Shown piece after piece: positions 51,129-64,000 of a DNA stretch of 64,000 nucleotides. The notes under the pieces were generated by a model. That model was not told the DNA's origin. It made no database searches and was given only the letters and a program-made list of their open reading frames with translations. The translations under genes and the position numbers were made by a program. The DNA comes from Smittia aterrima (taxonomy: Eukaryota > Arthropoda > Insecta > Diptera > Chironomidae), in contig CP093830.1 in NCBI GenBank assembly GCA_033063855.1, positions 10,168,854 through 10,232,853 of the forward strand, given 5' to 3'. Numbering within the stretch: the first letter of the stretch is position 1; the number at the start of each line of letters is the position of its first letter.

Positions 51129-54100
51129 GGTGTACCAACAGTTATTTATCCTCATTTTGTTGCTACAAAACTCAGTCTCTGGACAAATTGACTGGGCAGA
51201 AGATGATGATGATCCAGGTTAGTAGTGGAAGAATTTAATGATCACATCTCTGCACATTTTTTTTTATTTTTTCATCCAACTATTGCATTGTAGTTCTGTC
51301 AAAATATTTTCGTTGAAATCATTGAAGTGAAATGTTCTCGATTTGCAAATATCTCTCGAAACAAACTTTAACAACAAAGCTTTTTCCTCAATTTCAATGA
51401 GACATAGTCTCAACTTCATAAACTCACGATTAACTCATGTTGACAGTTGATACCGAAGGATATGAGAAAAACGTTTATTTCGAGATGTGCAATAACATCA
51501 ACAAATCCAAGTGAACAACGGGAAATGAAAGCTTTCTCTCTTGTCAAATCCAACACGAATATTAAATTGTTTACCATCGGCTGCAGGCAGGCAAATCCAA
51601 CATTCTCCTGAAGTTCTCACACGAAAAAAAAAGAGAAAGAAATAAAGAAAGCAGTCTCGGCTTCTAATTTCACTTGGCACATGGCGGAGTCAAAAGGAAT
51701 AGGCGACAAAGAAAATTGTAAAAAGGAGAAAACTGTCTTGATTTATTAGGGTGGGTGAGAGATGTGGCACTGGCGTGGCAAAAATATACACACCAGATAT
51801 GATTTATTTTTTATGATACATTTCTTTTAACTTTGGGATCAGAAGAGGAAAGGAAAAGTGAATGAAAAAGGAGAAGAAGAGGAGACAAAATTGATTTATA
51901 TAACAATTTGCATTATTTTCTCCCATCGTCAGAGACAGAAAAGATTGTCGGGCGAATAGGATACCACTTTAATAGATTTGACAAAAGATTACATGGGGTG
52001 AGAGTTTTCTTTTGACTTTTTTTCTCTCTCACTCCGTTTCCTTTAGAAATAGAAAATCTGGTGATAGTCCTATTCAATTATATCGTTTTGAGCAGCTTTC
52101 AATGTCTGGCTCTGAAATATCTGTGTCATTTATTACGAGAGATTTTTAAGACGATGATTTTTTTGACAGCCGCAAATGGGGGCATCGAGAAGTGAGCGAG
52201 AGAGAGAGAAGAATGCGGCAAGTGAAAAAGGTTTTGTTTTTTATGAGCTTTCAGTTGAGCACTTGAGAGCTTAAAGCGTCGTGTCGGGAGCTGTTGTGAC
52301 GCGACTCTAGTCTCAAAGGAGAATTAAATTTATTTACGCATGGCATTGACATTTCTCGTCGCTAACATTTGTTTCGTAAATGATTCATGACTAGCTTTGC
52401 AAATTATCTCAGCGAGAGAAAACATAAAATAGATTTTTAAGCCAACTTTCCTGCTCGAGACACAAAAGACTTTGTTGCTATAGGAAAGCTAATTATTTCG
52501 ATGTAAAATTCATAAGTTGATAATTGCTTCCTCAATTATTCGCATCCCATCACCAAAAATGTTTATCGGTCATGAAAAAACTTTATGCAACATGTTTTTC
52601 AAATGACTTTAGAATACATTTCGGTCAGCATTGGCGATACACATCACGGGCATAGACGAAGGCAAACTGATTCGAAATTATAAATAAACATTATGGTCTC
52701 ATGCACAAACTACGAATTGGCAGGAACAATATTCATTTTTCGATGAGTTCGATTGAGGAGGGGATGAGAACATTTTTGTGTGCATGCAACATAATGAAGC
52801 TAATGCAATAATTTACAAACCCCCCCAGTTGGCACTATGGATTTTCATTCCCTCAGCAATAGCGTTTGAAAATCAATTTTCGGAATTTCTCCGAAGCCAG
52901 ATGCAGTTGCGACGACTTTTGTTTTTATGTTCCGATTGCGCACGGACACTAAATGAATTTGAAACTGCCACAAAGTACCAGTGAACACTTTTGTTCCTCG
53001 CTTTGAAAAATTATTTGAGTAAATTTTTAATGGATTAGTGTCGCAAAATCCTGAATTTTTCATTTGAATTCTGTTGCACTCTCTGCCTTTGCTCCGGACA
53101 CCAACGATGAAAGAAACGAGCAGAGACAACTTCATCTGAACACGAAAATATCGAAAATATTGGAAATTTCCGAATAAAAAAAGTTTCTCTCTGTTGTCTC
53201 ACGCTTTGGAAATCTCAGTTTCATAAAAGCAATCACGTTTATTCCTACTTTATATTTATACTTCAATATTGATTTTCAAATTCATATTTTCTGCTTCTGT
53301 CTCTTCGAAAGAGAATGTGTGTATCCGTGATAACGATTATTTGATGAAGTTTGTTTCTCCTCTTGCCATAGCTGGATGGATAAAGTCTTACATTGCTTGT
53401 CTATAAACCTTATAATGTTATGTTCAAAGAGTCTCGTTCGTATTCTATGAAGTGAATGAGCAAAGGGGAAACTATTTTCCCTCTCCGCATTGAAATTTTC
53501 TCGACGAGCAAGCGACTTTCTTCAAAAACAAACAACTCGCCCCATGAATGTTTGACGAAAATCAGAAAAGACAAAGTTTTATGTGACATTGAAGTTTTAC
53601 TGTCTAAATTATTCAGGAAGGAAGCAAACAAAAACGAAAACTTGTTGATAAAAAGAAAAACTTTCATCAACTAATATTTTCCGTCTTTAAAAAATAATCG
53701 ATTAATGTAAAATGTGTGAGAAAGTCCCAAATTTCTTTTCAAGATTTTAAATATTCATCATCAAATGAAACTCTTTTGAACTTTTAAATAAATTCAGTTT
53801 CATTTTCAATCACACGAGGAGGGAAAAGCATTTTCCATAAACCGAAAACATGTAATTACAGAAATTCCCACGCGCCGTTCTCCGCTTAAATCCGTTTTTC
53901 GTGCTTTTAGCTGTATGAAGCGTTTCTGGATAAAAGATTCTCGAGAAAAAGTATTTTCAAGCTCATATTAAAGATTTTTATTTTTCCAACAACGTGTTAT
54001 CTGCAGACGGAGAAAATTGAAGTGAATTGAGTATTGATTTTCCTTCTTATATACATTCTGTTGGGCTAACAAGAGCGGAGCGTATACCTAATGCCGCAAG

Positions 54101-57100
54101 GAAGAATGGAGTCAGTGGTTTACTATTTCGTCGTGCGAGACAATCCTCTTTGTAACTTCCTCCACTTCGCCGATAGGTGAAGATGAAAGAGCAAAGGGAG
54201 AAAATTGATCAACGCTCTCACTACAAGTGCTTCAAACACGAGCATACATTCCACTTATTTCGTATGACGAAACCTTTTGCGAAGTGGAAAAAGATGAAAC
54301 CGTCAATTTACACACCCACGCAATCCTTGTACAGAGACGAAAATCATACTTAGATTTCTCCTAAGGCAATTGCTTGTTCAGATCGTCTTTAATACGTTTA
54401 AGGCTCTCCTCGAATTACGAAAACATTTTTATTACGGATTCCACTTTCTTCTTCTTCAGCAGAAAAAAAAAGTTTAACACATGTTTCCGATAACGCAGGA
54501 AGCCAGGAATACTTTATGTCTAATTTTTATAGAATCCCCGTCTTATTTACATTTTGATCTGAATTCCTTTTGCTCTCTTCTATTCGCCTTCACATCCTGA
54601 CTTCAAAATGAGAGAAGTCGAAAAGGAAGAAAAAACTTTTTGCCTGGGAATTCTTTTTCTTTTTTATTCGTTAACCATCTTCGTTCTCCCCCGGCAAATA
54701 GAAATGTTGTAATCTAATAAAAGTACGTTAGGTCACGTCTTAAATTTACATACAGCAGCGGGTTTATGAGAAAAAGAAAAGTCATAACTTTACAACGAGA
54801 AGATGCAAAAATATGTTTCGGTTGTGTCTTCAATCAACTTTTTATTTATTCCATCGTTTCTGCTTCCTTAAGTTCACAAAAAGATCAAAGAGATTTGTTT
54901 AGTGATATGTGTTGTCGAGCATGCCACTTGCTTGTAGCATTTAGAACTTTATCTTCAATCTCAACAAGAACAAACATGAATAGCTTGGAAATTTGTGTAA
55001 TTTCAGTTTGAGATGAATGTGAAGATTTTCCTGAAAGCTTTTGAGAGAAGATAATCCTTTCCATTTAATTCCTTTGCTTTTGTATTTTGATAAAGATTTA
55101 ATCACTTCAAGATCGTGATTGAAAGTTTTAGAATCAATTTCTTCTTCTTGTTCAAGAATGTTAACTCTGATTGATCTTATGTTTGACAACTTTTAAAGTC
55201 TCTCTCTCACTCTAATGATCATGTCACAAGGGTGATGTGAAACTAAAGGGGAAAACAACAAAACTCCATTTTTCTAGACATGGAAAATGATTTATCATTC
55301 GTTCAGTATTAAGTTTAAACCGACGTAAGGAAAAAAACTTTTTAAACTTTCTGTTCTCCTTCATTCCACTTCTTCAGATTAAATCCATTATTCTAACAAA
55401 TAACTTATTTTAAGAGCGGAAGAAGTTATATTTATAAAGCGGGAACAAAATACTTTTTCCTTCCTCATTTGTTGTTCTGTGCTATGCTTAGGTGGTTGTA
55501 AGTAGAGCGGAGAAATATTGGGTCCATTTTTCATGATCGCATAAACTTTCCATTGAATCATTTATTTTGGATTGGTGTCAAATAAAGAAATCTTTTCGAA
55601 CTTCTTCCCTCGCCTTTTCTTTTTCCTCATCGTCGTCGTTGAGCCCTTTCTATCAACCTCTCTCACCCGACAAAATTCCGCAGGGAGCAAGAAAAACTAA
55701 ACAAATGGGTATTTTACGTAAAACACTCTTCGGTTGATGTTGTTTGCTTTTTCTTTTCTCACGATTGCCTCCTTGGAAGCATTACGCAAATTGCTCAAAC
55801 TAACAGAACAGATGTAAAGAAAAAGTTTGAGTTGAACTTAAGAGGAAAAGTCTCATTCTTTTTTATCCGAAAGAGATTTAAAATGCAAATCGAGATCCCA
55901 TTCGTGGGAATTGAAATCGACGATCGGAAGAATAATATAAAAAGTTTTTTTTTGCTCCTGATTTATTGATGCAAATTGTGCAATTAAAATCCAGTTTCAT
56001 TTAATTAAATCTTCTCTTTCGACTTTTTTATTGCAGTTTCAACGGTTTCAGTGGAGGCAGTTCTGGGTCGTACAGCAACTTTGCCTTGCGATATTGAGCC
56101 TGGTCCGGAAGCTCGCGACGACCGAGTTTACATGGTGCTCTGGTTTCGCGAGAGCGCAGGAAAACCTTTATACAGGTAACGATGAGAAATTTTAATTTTT
56201 TTTATCATTAAAATTGTTAAAACTAATCAAAACTTGTTACTCAACAAATATTCTGTATCAAAATATCGAATCGCATAAATCGAGCGCTGTCTCGTTACGA
56301 AATAGATTTAATAGCTTTTTCCCTCCCCAACACCAACAGCTTTAATGCTAAATCGTTCATTGAAAAGATTAAATGTTTAACGGTGTAAACGTTTTAACGG
56401 CCGCCAATAAAAATAGAGTCTTAAATATTCATTTTCCGTGTTAGCTGCGGTTGGAAGACATAAAGCAGCGAACTGAATTTCCATCACGCTGTAAGCTGGT
56501 TTCAAGGATAATTTTTTATGACATCAATAAAATGTCGTTTTGGCTTGCAAAAATTTCATAACAGCAAGCGCGAGAATAAAAATTATTGATGTTCTGTCGA
56601 CAATTTATCATCGGTCAGTGCGCGAACGGTGCAAGATGGATCATAACGCTAAGAGAGATTTAATCCAAGATCCTCTCGAGTTAAGTGTTTCCATTTTTCA
56701 TTTCATAATCTTCGTTAATGAACAAAACGATAAAGAGAAATTTTGATGAGAATGTCTAAGACGATCTAATTTTAAATGAAAGAAGCAGTTGTAGAACGAA
56801 GGAAAAAGTAATTTTCATCTTCGAAAAACGTAAAGCACATTGCAGACATCTAAACGACAAATCAATGAAGAAAATAACATTTCAACTTTACCGAAAAATT
56901 CCCGTGTTCGCTTTAAGCTCCTAAGGATTCATCTTTTTGTTACTTTGAACTTTGAATGTTCATGTTCGCGGTGCTTCACAATGAAAATTGTTTTAGAGCT
57001 TAAAGTTGTCGATGTTTAATCTTTGTTTCGAAACCTTTTTGCGTCCATTGAATTTCACTTAGAGTATTGTTCTGAATTTTAATTACAGTTTTGACGTTCG

Positions 57101-60100
57101 TGGACGAGCGTTCTCGAAAGCTCTCTACTGGTCGGACACGAATGCATTCGGGCCTCGAGCTTATTTTCTAACCGTTTCAAAACCAGCTACACTAAGTGTA
57201 GATAATGTACAGCTGGACGACGAGGGCGTGAGTACTTTACACATTTGCATTTTTCCTTCCCCTTTCTCTACCTCGCCTTTCAGATTAAATTTCCATTTCA
57301 ATATGTTGCGCTCTATATCTTCGTCTGTATCCATCCACAGGTCTATCGCTGTCGAGTTGACTTCCAAAATTCTCCTACGAGAAATCATCGCATCAATTTA
57401 ACAGTTATAGGTGAGTAGAGAGAGGAAAGGCTTCAAGTCAAGTTGATGGGATCTGTACACAACGCTATTTGAATTTTCTGTTAGCTTAAAATCAATAGAC
57501 AATCGACGAAAGCTACGATTACATTTCTAATTCAACTGCGAACAAATTCTTTGTCTCTCTCTCACTTTTTTATCGGAATGTGTTTTTATTTTCAGTTCCA
57601 CCTCATCAAATTCTCGTTTACGATGCATCCGGGAGAGATGTCGCCGGCTCTGTGGGCCCATTACTCGAAGACAATAATCTCGTTCTCACATGTGAAGTTC
57701 GAGGCGGTGAGTTTGTCTTTAAAACTTTAATTTCATTGAATTCGGATAGAGCAATCGAGTCAAGAGGAGAAAAAAATCCAATTAAAACTTTTGAATCAAC
57801 CAATTTTCATTCGAGACGGTTGCAAAGGTCATCGCCATCGTTGTTCAGATTGAATTAGTTCGATGTCTTCATCTAAATGTTTACACAAAATTTATTTGTT
57901 TCATCATTGTCGGCTTCGATTTCTTCTTTTACTGAACACTGTGCAAGGATTTAATTAGAATCGGAGAATCAAAGAATTTGGAATTTTGGGAGGACGAGAT
58001 GAGCAGCAAAAAAAAAAGTTCAAATGCGGGCTCGCTTTGCTTGCAATCAATTTTTAATTGAAAATTCAAATAGAATTTCATTTCAATTAATTCACAACAT
58101 CAATCATAAGATGATCGATATTCATTCAAAGCTTTTCTCATTTTCCTAAATATTTAGATTTGAAAGCTTTGCTTAGATGATTGGATTGCGATTTGGATCC
58201 TTTGCATTCAGCTTCGTTTTTATTTTTGGGATGAAATCGCTTTTTAATTATCTAACCTAATTACCCTCATTAAAAAAAATTCGTTCAATTAAGTAGAATG
58301 CGTGGCAGCGTTCGATTTCTCTTTCGAATTAGGTCTAAGCAATCTTACCAAGGACTTAGATTAAGCTGAATGCTCTCTCGAGCAGAATATGATATTAATT
58401 TGGCATTCCTGCCTTTATGTGGTTAACGGCGCCGAAACCTATCAAATTCGAGCATCGATACGATGCCAAAAATGTGTAATATTAAACATTTTACAACCGC
58501 ATGCATAGCTCGCTGGAATGTTTGGAGTCAAACAACTGTTTGAGCACGACGAAGTTTAATTTTCCGTGAAGAGAGAGAAAAATATGAGAAATTTTCTTTT
58601 TTAATAACGCGGGGGTGGAAAGAAGGAATTTTCTTTGTTTAAGAAAACGGGAAACGTTCATTTCATTGTTGTTCGCGTGTAGATCGCGTGCTTGAAATTC
58701 AATAACATCGCGGCTCGAAAGGAGTGCGAGAGAAACGAGTCAAACTAATGCGCTACTTTTATGGATTTTTTCTTTCTTTTCCTTTATCCACCTTTGCAAT
58801 TACTATGCTAATGAAAAATCAGCGTTACTTTACTTAAATGTTTCACTGCGAAACATTCACAATATGACAGAACATGAAAGTCTGAGAACTCCAAATCCAT
58901 TTTCATTCACTTGATGACCTCATTGCATGTTCGTTTGGTTTGGTTCATTCGTTTGTTAGTTTGGACAAGACAAATCAAAGTCCCACAGTTTAATCAGCAC
59001 TGCGATAATCTTTTGTCGTTTCACAACTTTCATGACGAGCGATGAAGCGTCTGCATCCTCCTACGCCTTTCGAAACAATTATGCAAATGCAAAAACGAAC
59101 AGCTTTGGCGACAAGGCAGCAAGGGTCGACTCGTTCCTCAAATTTTCATCAAACTAAGCTAATTTCAGTTCACGTTGCCGTCTGATCGACCTCCATTTCC
59201 GGATTCTCTTTCTCATTCACCTCGCAGTACATCAATAAATTCATGCTTCGACCTCGTACATCTACAACAAACCAGAGAGTGCACATGTTAAAGGAAGTTT
59301 ATTCCCTGCCATAAAATTGATATCACGGAGAATTGTAAAGCGAAAATAAGTGCCTCCCAAACCTCCGTTGCTGTCCGACTTTCTCCGAATCAGGCAGAAG
59401 AGTCCTCGAACGATTGTTGTTTTTGCGAGCAAACGATCGGTCTATGTTACTTTTTATCTTTCATGCAAAACACTCTGTGGAGGAAACATGAGCTCTGTGT
59501 CTCGTCTCCCTCACTCCACATCCACTTTATTCACTCTCGCAACCCACTCTCCTCCGTAGAATGTAAAACATGTACAAATTTGAATTTATTTTGTGGCCAA
59601 ATTGTATGATTCCGGTCATTCTAGAGAAGCAGAAAAAAAAGCTCCACACAGACTTCCTGTTATGTATACCAGCTCGAAATATTTCAACTTCCTTTCAGTT
59701 CTACTCTCTTCGCCCTTCGTCACCACCCTACAATGTGAACTCTATAGATATTTTTCTCATGTTTTGTATAAGTTTTCATTATGAATAATTCGCTCCGTTC
59801 GCTGTGGGAGCCGGGAAGGGGAAATTATAAGTCATAGTGAGTAATCCCTCATGTTGGCAATCGGTGATTTGCCGGATGTAGAGTTTAGGGCAATTTTTCA
59901 TGAGCTCATAAACTCCATGGACTCTATTGTGACTTAAGGATTCGTTTCACTGTGATTTTTTTTTTGGATATTTTCCGGTGTGATCAAACTAATTGAAAGC
60001 TCTTTCATTAACTGTAATGCATTAATCAAGTTACACTTTAATTTTTATTGACGTCTTCTCAAATTCGAGTTGATGAATCATTCGAATGTTTATCTAACCG

Positions 60101-63100
60101 AGTCAAAAACGTAAAAGCTTTTAACTTTGAAATGAAACTTCGTCGAGCGCAGGAATTCAATTTTATTTATTTATCCTTGTCTGTTAGTCTTTTCGCTTTT
60201 CCGCTCTTCAGCATGTGCAACGCCCGAGAAATCAGGATTGCTTCTGCAAACACATTCACTCAGTATTCAAATCAAGAGTAAAATCCAATAAATAAACATA
60301 AATTGTAATGTCACTCGCTCTTAAGTAGCTAGCGAGATTAAGCTTTCTTTCTCTCTTTTTCTATCTTTGCCTTCGCTGCTGAACGACTCACCGAACCGAA
60401 AGTGGTGAAAGCTTTAGTGAGACGAAATGGAAAAGCAATGTAAAATAAAATGTTCCTGCTTGCAAATTTCTGAGTACACATTCTCGTGAACTGCGCTAAA
60501 CGCAGTCGTTTCTCATGTGGAACATATTAAAAGCTTCTCTCTTTTATGCATCGTAAGAGTTTTGTTTGAGTTGAACTTAGTGGAATGAATTGTGTTGTTG
60601 TAAGATTGTTTGAACTGTTTTCAATCATAATGAACGTTTAAGTGATTACACTCATTCAATGAGACTTGTCTGGCTTAGAAAAATCGAAAGTTTAATAATT
60701 ATGAAAGTTCTTATGAAGCCTTTCAAATTCAAATCAGCTTATTAACTTAACTGGAAAGGTTCATTGCTCTTTCTATTTAACGTTCATGTGTAAGCTGAAA
60801 GGCATGTCGCTTTTACGGCTTTCATTTGTTTAAATGGGGATCGTACGAGAATGAGGAGAGAAGTCAGAAAGTTCACTCATGTACGATTAAAACGTTCAAT
60901 ATCATGCAGATTTAACTTGTAAACAGAATAATTCGTCGACAAATGTCGCGACAGACGAAGCCAAAGAAATCTTCACCTTAAGCATTAACTCAACTCTTGT
61001 GCATGTAAAGTGAAATTTTCCGATAAAATGAAATTTTCCATTCGAAACTTATCGATGTTGATGCAAGCAGCAACGGAAAGCTTTGCAGGGAAATAGTCAA
61101 ACTCAATGCATGCGGTAGCATATGCTCCCAACCGATAAATAATAAAGAGTTAACTAGCTTTTCATTGAGGGATTTTCTTTCGTCTTCATGCTCTGTTCAC
61201 AACTCTTTACCGTCATGAGATGTGAGCCTTTCGAGATATTTTCTCTGTGGAAATTTCCAAAGAAGCTCACAAAGTGAAAATAATATGTTTCGCCTTTAAC
61301 TCAACCCAAGTGTACCATGACTTTGTTTTCTGTTTTCTCTCTCTTACTCCTTGCAAAACAAACTGTTTTCCTTCGAAGCCACTTCAACACAACGTTTTTT
61401 TTTTCTTCCTCTTCTTCCTGTTGCAGTGAGAGCATAACTATCACATCACCGAACAGCTCACACACACACGACTGCGGTATTCTCTTAATCCCCTACAATT
61501 GAATTCGGTTCTGTCGGTTTATATGGTTGAGAAGAGTTGTGGGGAGGGCGTAATTCAAACATAGTTGCTTGCCTTTAGCCCTGAGTCCCTTAAAAGGAAA
61601 GGAATCTCTTTCTCCCCCGCACCATCCAATTATTATTGCTTTCTCAAAAACCGATGTGCAAACAAGCAAAAATTATATTATTTTAATGGTGTTTGCTATT
61701 TGCTTTCTAAATATGTTTCCCACTTGAGTCGAGACACGTTGCAGAGCAACACGAATAACTCGAAGAGAAATTTTCATCAAAATTCCAAAGTCTCAATGAT
61801 TGCGTTATCCATTCGATGCGACAAAGCTCGAGGGAGTTGTTCCCTATTAAATTCTTAATGCTCTATCGAAACAGTTGTGCCTTGTGTTTTATCAAAGTTT
61901 CATTTCTTTCTTTCAGGTCGTCCAGAACCGACAGTTACGTGGTTCAGTGGTACGACACCGCTCAAGACTGGCGGAGGTGTTTCAATGGGACGTCACGTAA
62001 CTGTCAATCGCCTTGAAATCCAACACGTCAAGCGTGATGCACTCAATAACACTTACGTGTGCCAAGCGTCGAACACTAAACTAGTTCCACCAGCTGAACG
62101 AACTGTGCGAGTCGAGATGCTACGTAAGTGTCAACCAAAATCACGTAATCACAAAATATATCTTCTCACATTCATAACCAGAAACCTCCTTCTACAACAT
62201 ATTCGAGAACTATGCAAACTATTTTAACTTCTCTCTTCTTTCTCGGCTCTCACTCCGATATCTGAATGACTCAACAGTGAAACCGATATCAACAAGTATA
62301 GTCCATAAACCGAAACAGTTGGCGACGGAGAACCAGATAACTTTATCGTGCCAAGTGGAAGGCTCCGTACCCGACACGGATATCAAGTGGACGCAGAATA
62401 ATCGAGTCTTCGAGCGAGGCAATGTAAGTTTATCTGAAAATAAATTTGTGGGATTGTGAATGCGGGCGGAGTAGAAATCCTATCAAACGTTATTACAGTT
62501 GAAAGCGAAGCCAAAAGCGATTAATTTTTTTTTCTGTTTCAAAAAATTGTTCGTGACTCGTTCGAAAGTTTAGAAAAGAGAGATTTCAATTGTCGGTCTG
62601 ACAAATTTAATCAAAGTCGAGCTTTAGGAATTTCTCTTAAAATCAAAAGCTATTGCTTAATTGAATTGCGCTGCTTCCACAGCTCGCCAATGATATTCGA
62701 ATCTTTTTGATTATTCAACCGAAACGAAGCGGACGAAAAAAAAATATTTTTTTTTTCGTTGGAAATGCGGGTTGACCGGCTCAACTTGTGACGGTGTGGG
62801 AAATGAGAAAAAAGTGCTCGAGGGAAAATCTGTTACCTCAAACATAATGCTGACAATCGATTTTTACATAATAATTAAAAATATAATTTAATTGCGCCAC
62901 TCTCGGCTTCCGGCAGGGACGACAACGTTAACGGAACTCTTGGTAATTTAAAATTGTGAAAGGAGCCAAGTTTTGGTTACCAGATTGCTGTCGCTTTAAC
63001 GACGCCGCGAGACATAATCATTGGAAGGAAATCGTTAAAATTTCGTTGAGAAATTATCAAAAGTTTAATCAAAATTTTAATAGAACCTATTGAGTTACCC

Positions 63101-63694
63101 ATTTGCCGAGTTATTCATTTGACGAACGTAGGCTGGAGTGCGATTAGCAGCATCTGACCCAAATCATTCGTCGGCCAACATTTTTTTTTGGTATTTTAGC
63201 TTGTAGTGACATCGAGATTGAGTTGGCTCTTTTTTTCTCGTTACAAGCCTGAAAGTGAAATGTTTCAAATTAAAAATAAAGCTCACGGGGATTTGCCGGA
63301 ATTTTATTTGAATGAGAGAAAATAAAGTCGGCTAAGTAAACATCGCTTATGTTTGATTATTTCATGTTGATTGGACGAGTTTCCATGTTTGAAGCTCAAC
63401 ATAATGAAATTCGATTACAGAGCTTTTAAGTAATTAATTGGATGTACAATCCATGAGTGAATGTTGATTGATATTTTTTCGATATAAATTAAAAATTAAA
63501 TTGTAATTTCCTCATCTCTCTTTATTCATTTGTGTTTCCACAGTTTGCAAACTCAACAAATGCTAGCACGGTAGTGTCGACATTAACGTTTCGACCTCGA
63601 CCAGATGACGATGGGACGAAACTTAAATGTGAAGGATCCAACCCGAGATTGCCCAATTCAGCTTTAGAGGACACGTTGATCATGAATGTGATGT
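51097..63694 (+). CDS. Sidestep-family Ig cell-surface protein, 5' part (partial)
   Basis: Exons: 51097–51217, 56037–56175, 57089–57227, 57341–57410, 57596–57706, 61917–62123, 62278–62423, 63544–63694, all GT–AG with matching phases. They give 361 residues plus one base; the gene continues off the right edge. Residues 1–29 are a signal peptide, then an acidic stretch (AEDDDD). Ig1 (C58–C137) carries the family hallmark VLWFRE...GKPLYSFDVRGR and YWSDTNAFGPRAYF. Ig2 runs C189–C242 and Ig3 C287–C340, each with a core tryptophan. N-glycosylation sequons are visible at N152, N237, N314 and N317. Sidestep proteins are membrane receptors for secreted or membrane-bound Beat proteins in motor-axon guidance and synaptic matching. 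More Ig domains, an FN3-type domain and a membrane helix are expected beyond the window. Which family member this is cannot be told by eye. M1 and M2 (51097, 51100) are both possible starts. Confidence 0.92.
51218..56036 (+). other. Sidestep-like intron 1 (4.8 kb)
   Basis: It starts gttagt and ends ttgcag after a pyrimidine tract. It separates the signal-peptide exon from Ig1. No recognised exon lies inside, apart from a weak, phase-compatible candidate at 51447–51514 that would end in a stop. Open frames such as 53410–53670 (minus) show no motif. Confidence 0.7.
57707..61916 (+). other. Sidestep-like intron 5 (4.2 kb)
   Basis: It splits the second Ig domain immediately after the glycine pair in EVRGG, starting gtgagt and ending tttctttcag. 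No internal exon was recognised; the open frames near 59350–59790 and 61565–61858 carry no motif. Confidence 0.75.
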
Positions 63695-64000
63695 GTAAGT
63701 TAGACAAGAACTTCGAGAAACTTTTTTTCAGACACGATTCGCAGATAAGCCCTAATGATTTAAATTTTCACCGACGTACGGCCAAGCGCTTAGGCTAAAT
63801 ACAAGAAATTAGCATAAAAAATTCATTTTGATAATTGAAAGATTGAAGATCTAAATCTATTTAATCTATGACGAATTTTCTATTAGCTCGCATGGGTTTT
63901 CCACTTCAGCTGATGACCCTTCTTAGTTGAAAAGTTTTTTCTTTTCTCTCTCTCGCTCACTCCTCATGTTAAACTCTCTAAATTGCCCTTTTAGCCAAAT
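63695..64000 (+). other. Sidestep-like intron 8, running to near the window edge
   Basis: It begins with a strong gtaagt donor in phase 1. A possible acceptor (gcccttttag, ending 63994) sits six bases from the edge and would continue the frame as Ser-Lys, but too little sequence follows to judge it. Otherwise no coding signal. Confidence 0.45.

Overview
The window reads as insect nuclear DNA, most likely from a fly or midge (Diptera). It is AT-rich, its coding regions are split by GT–AG introns ranging from 51 bp to about 9 kb, and one protein is recognisably the dipteran cuticle/peritrophin-type protein Gasp. There is no operon structure, no bacterial or phage gene, no CRISPR array and no tRNA that I could find. 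The species assignment is inference; nothing in the window fixes a genus.

Three protein-coding genes can be reconstructed exon by exon, all on the + strand. (1) 1300–5044: a compact seven-exon gene for a MOV10/Armitage-like SF1 RNA helicase of 909 residues, with a polyadenylation signal two bases after the stop. (2) 29483–43650: Gasp (obstructor-C/CPAP3-C type), a secreted protein with three chitin-binding peritrophin-A domains. It has a TATA promoter at 29288, a very long first intron, and two alternative last exons (41167–41284 and 43596–43650) that are diverged duplicates of each other. (3) 51097–63694 and beyond: the 5' part of a sidestep-family immunoglobulin cell-surface protein, with signal peptide and three Ig domains, running off the right edge.

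Between them lie long gene-free stretches: about 24 kb between the helicase and Gasp, 7 kb between Gasp and the sidestep-like gene, and large introns. They are rich in A/T and pyrimidine runs and hold only short ORFs that I cannot support as genes. They also contain a few short structures: a duplicated ~45-bp element whose copies are exactly 300 bp apart (46966 and 47266), a 31-bp tandem duplication next to a GC-rich palindrome just upstream of the helicase start, some strong palindromes, and microsatellites.

The three genes do not form a pathway: one acts in RNA silencing or RNA turnover, one in chitinous extracellular matrix, and one in axon guidance or cell recognition. The most informative observation is the alternative 3' end of Gasp. 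Both terminal exons supply the last base of the sixth cysteine codon of the third chitin-binding domain, then give the protein different tails. I saw no convincing evidence of an entirely new biological system.
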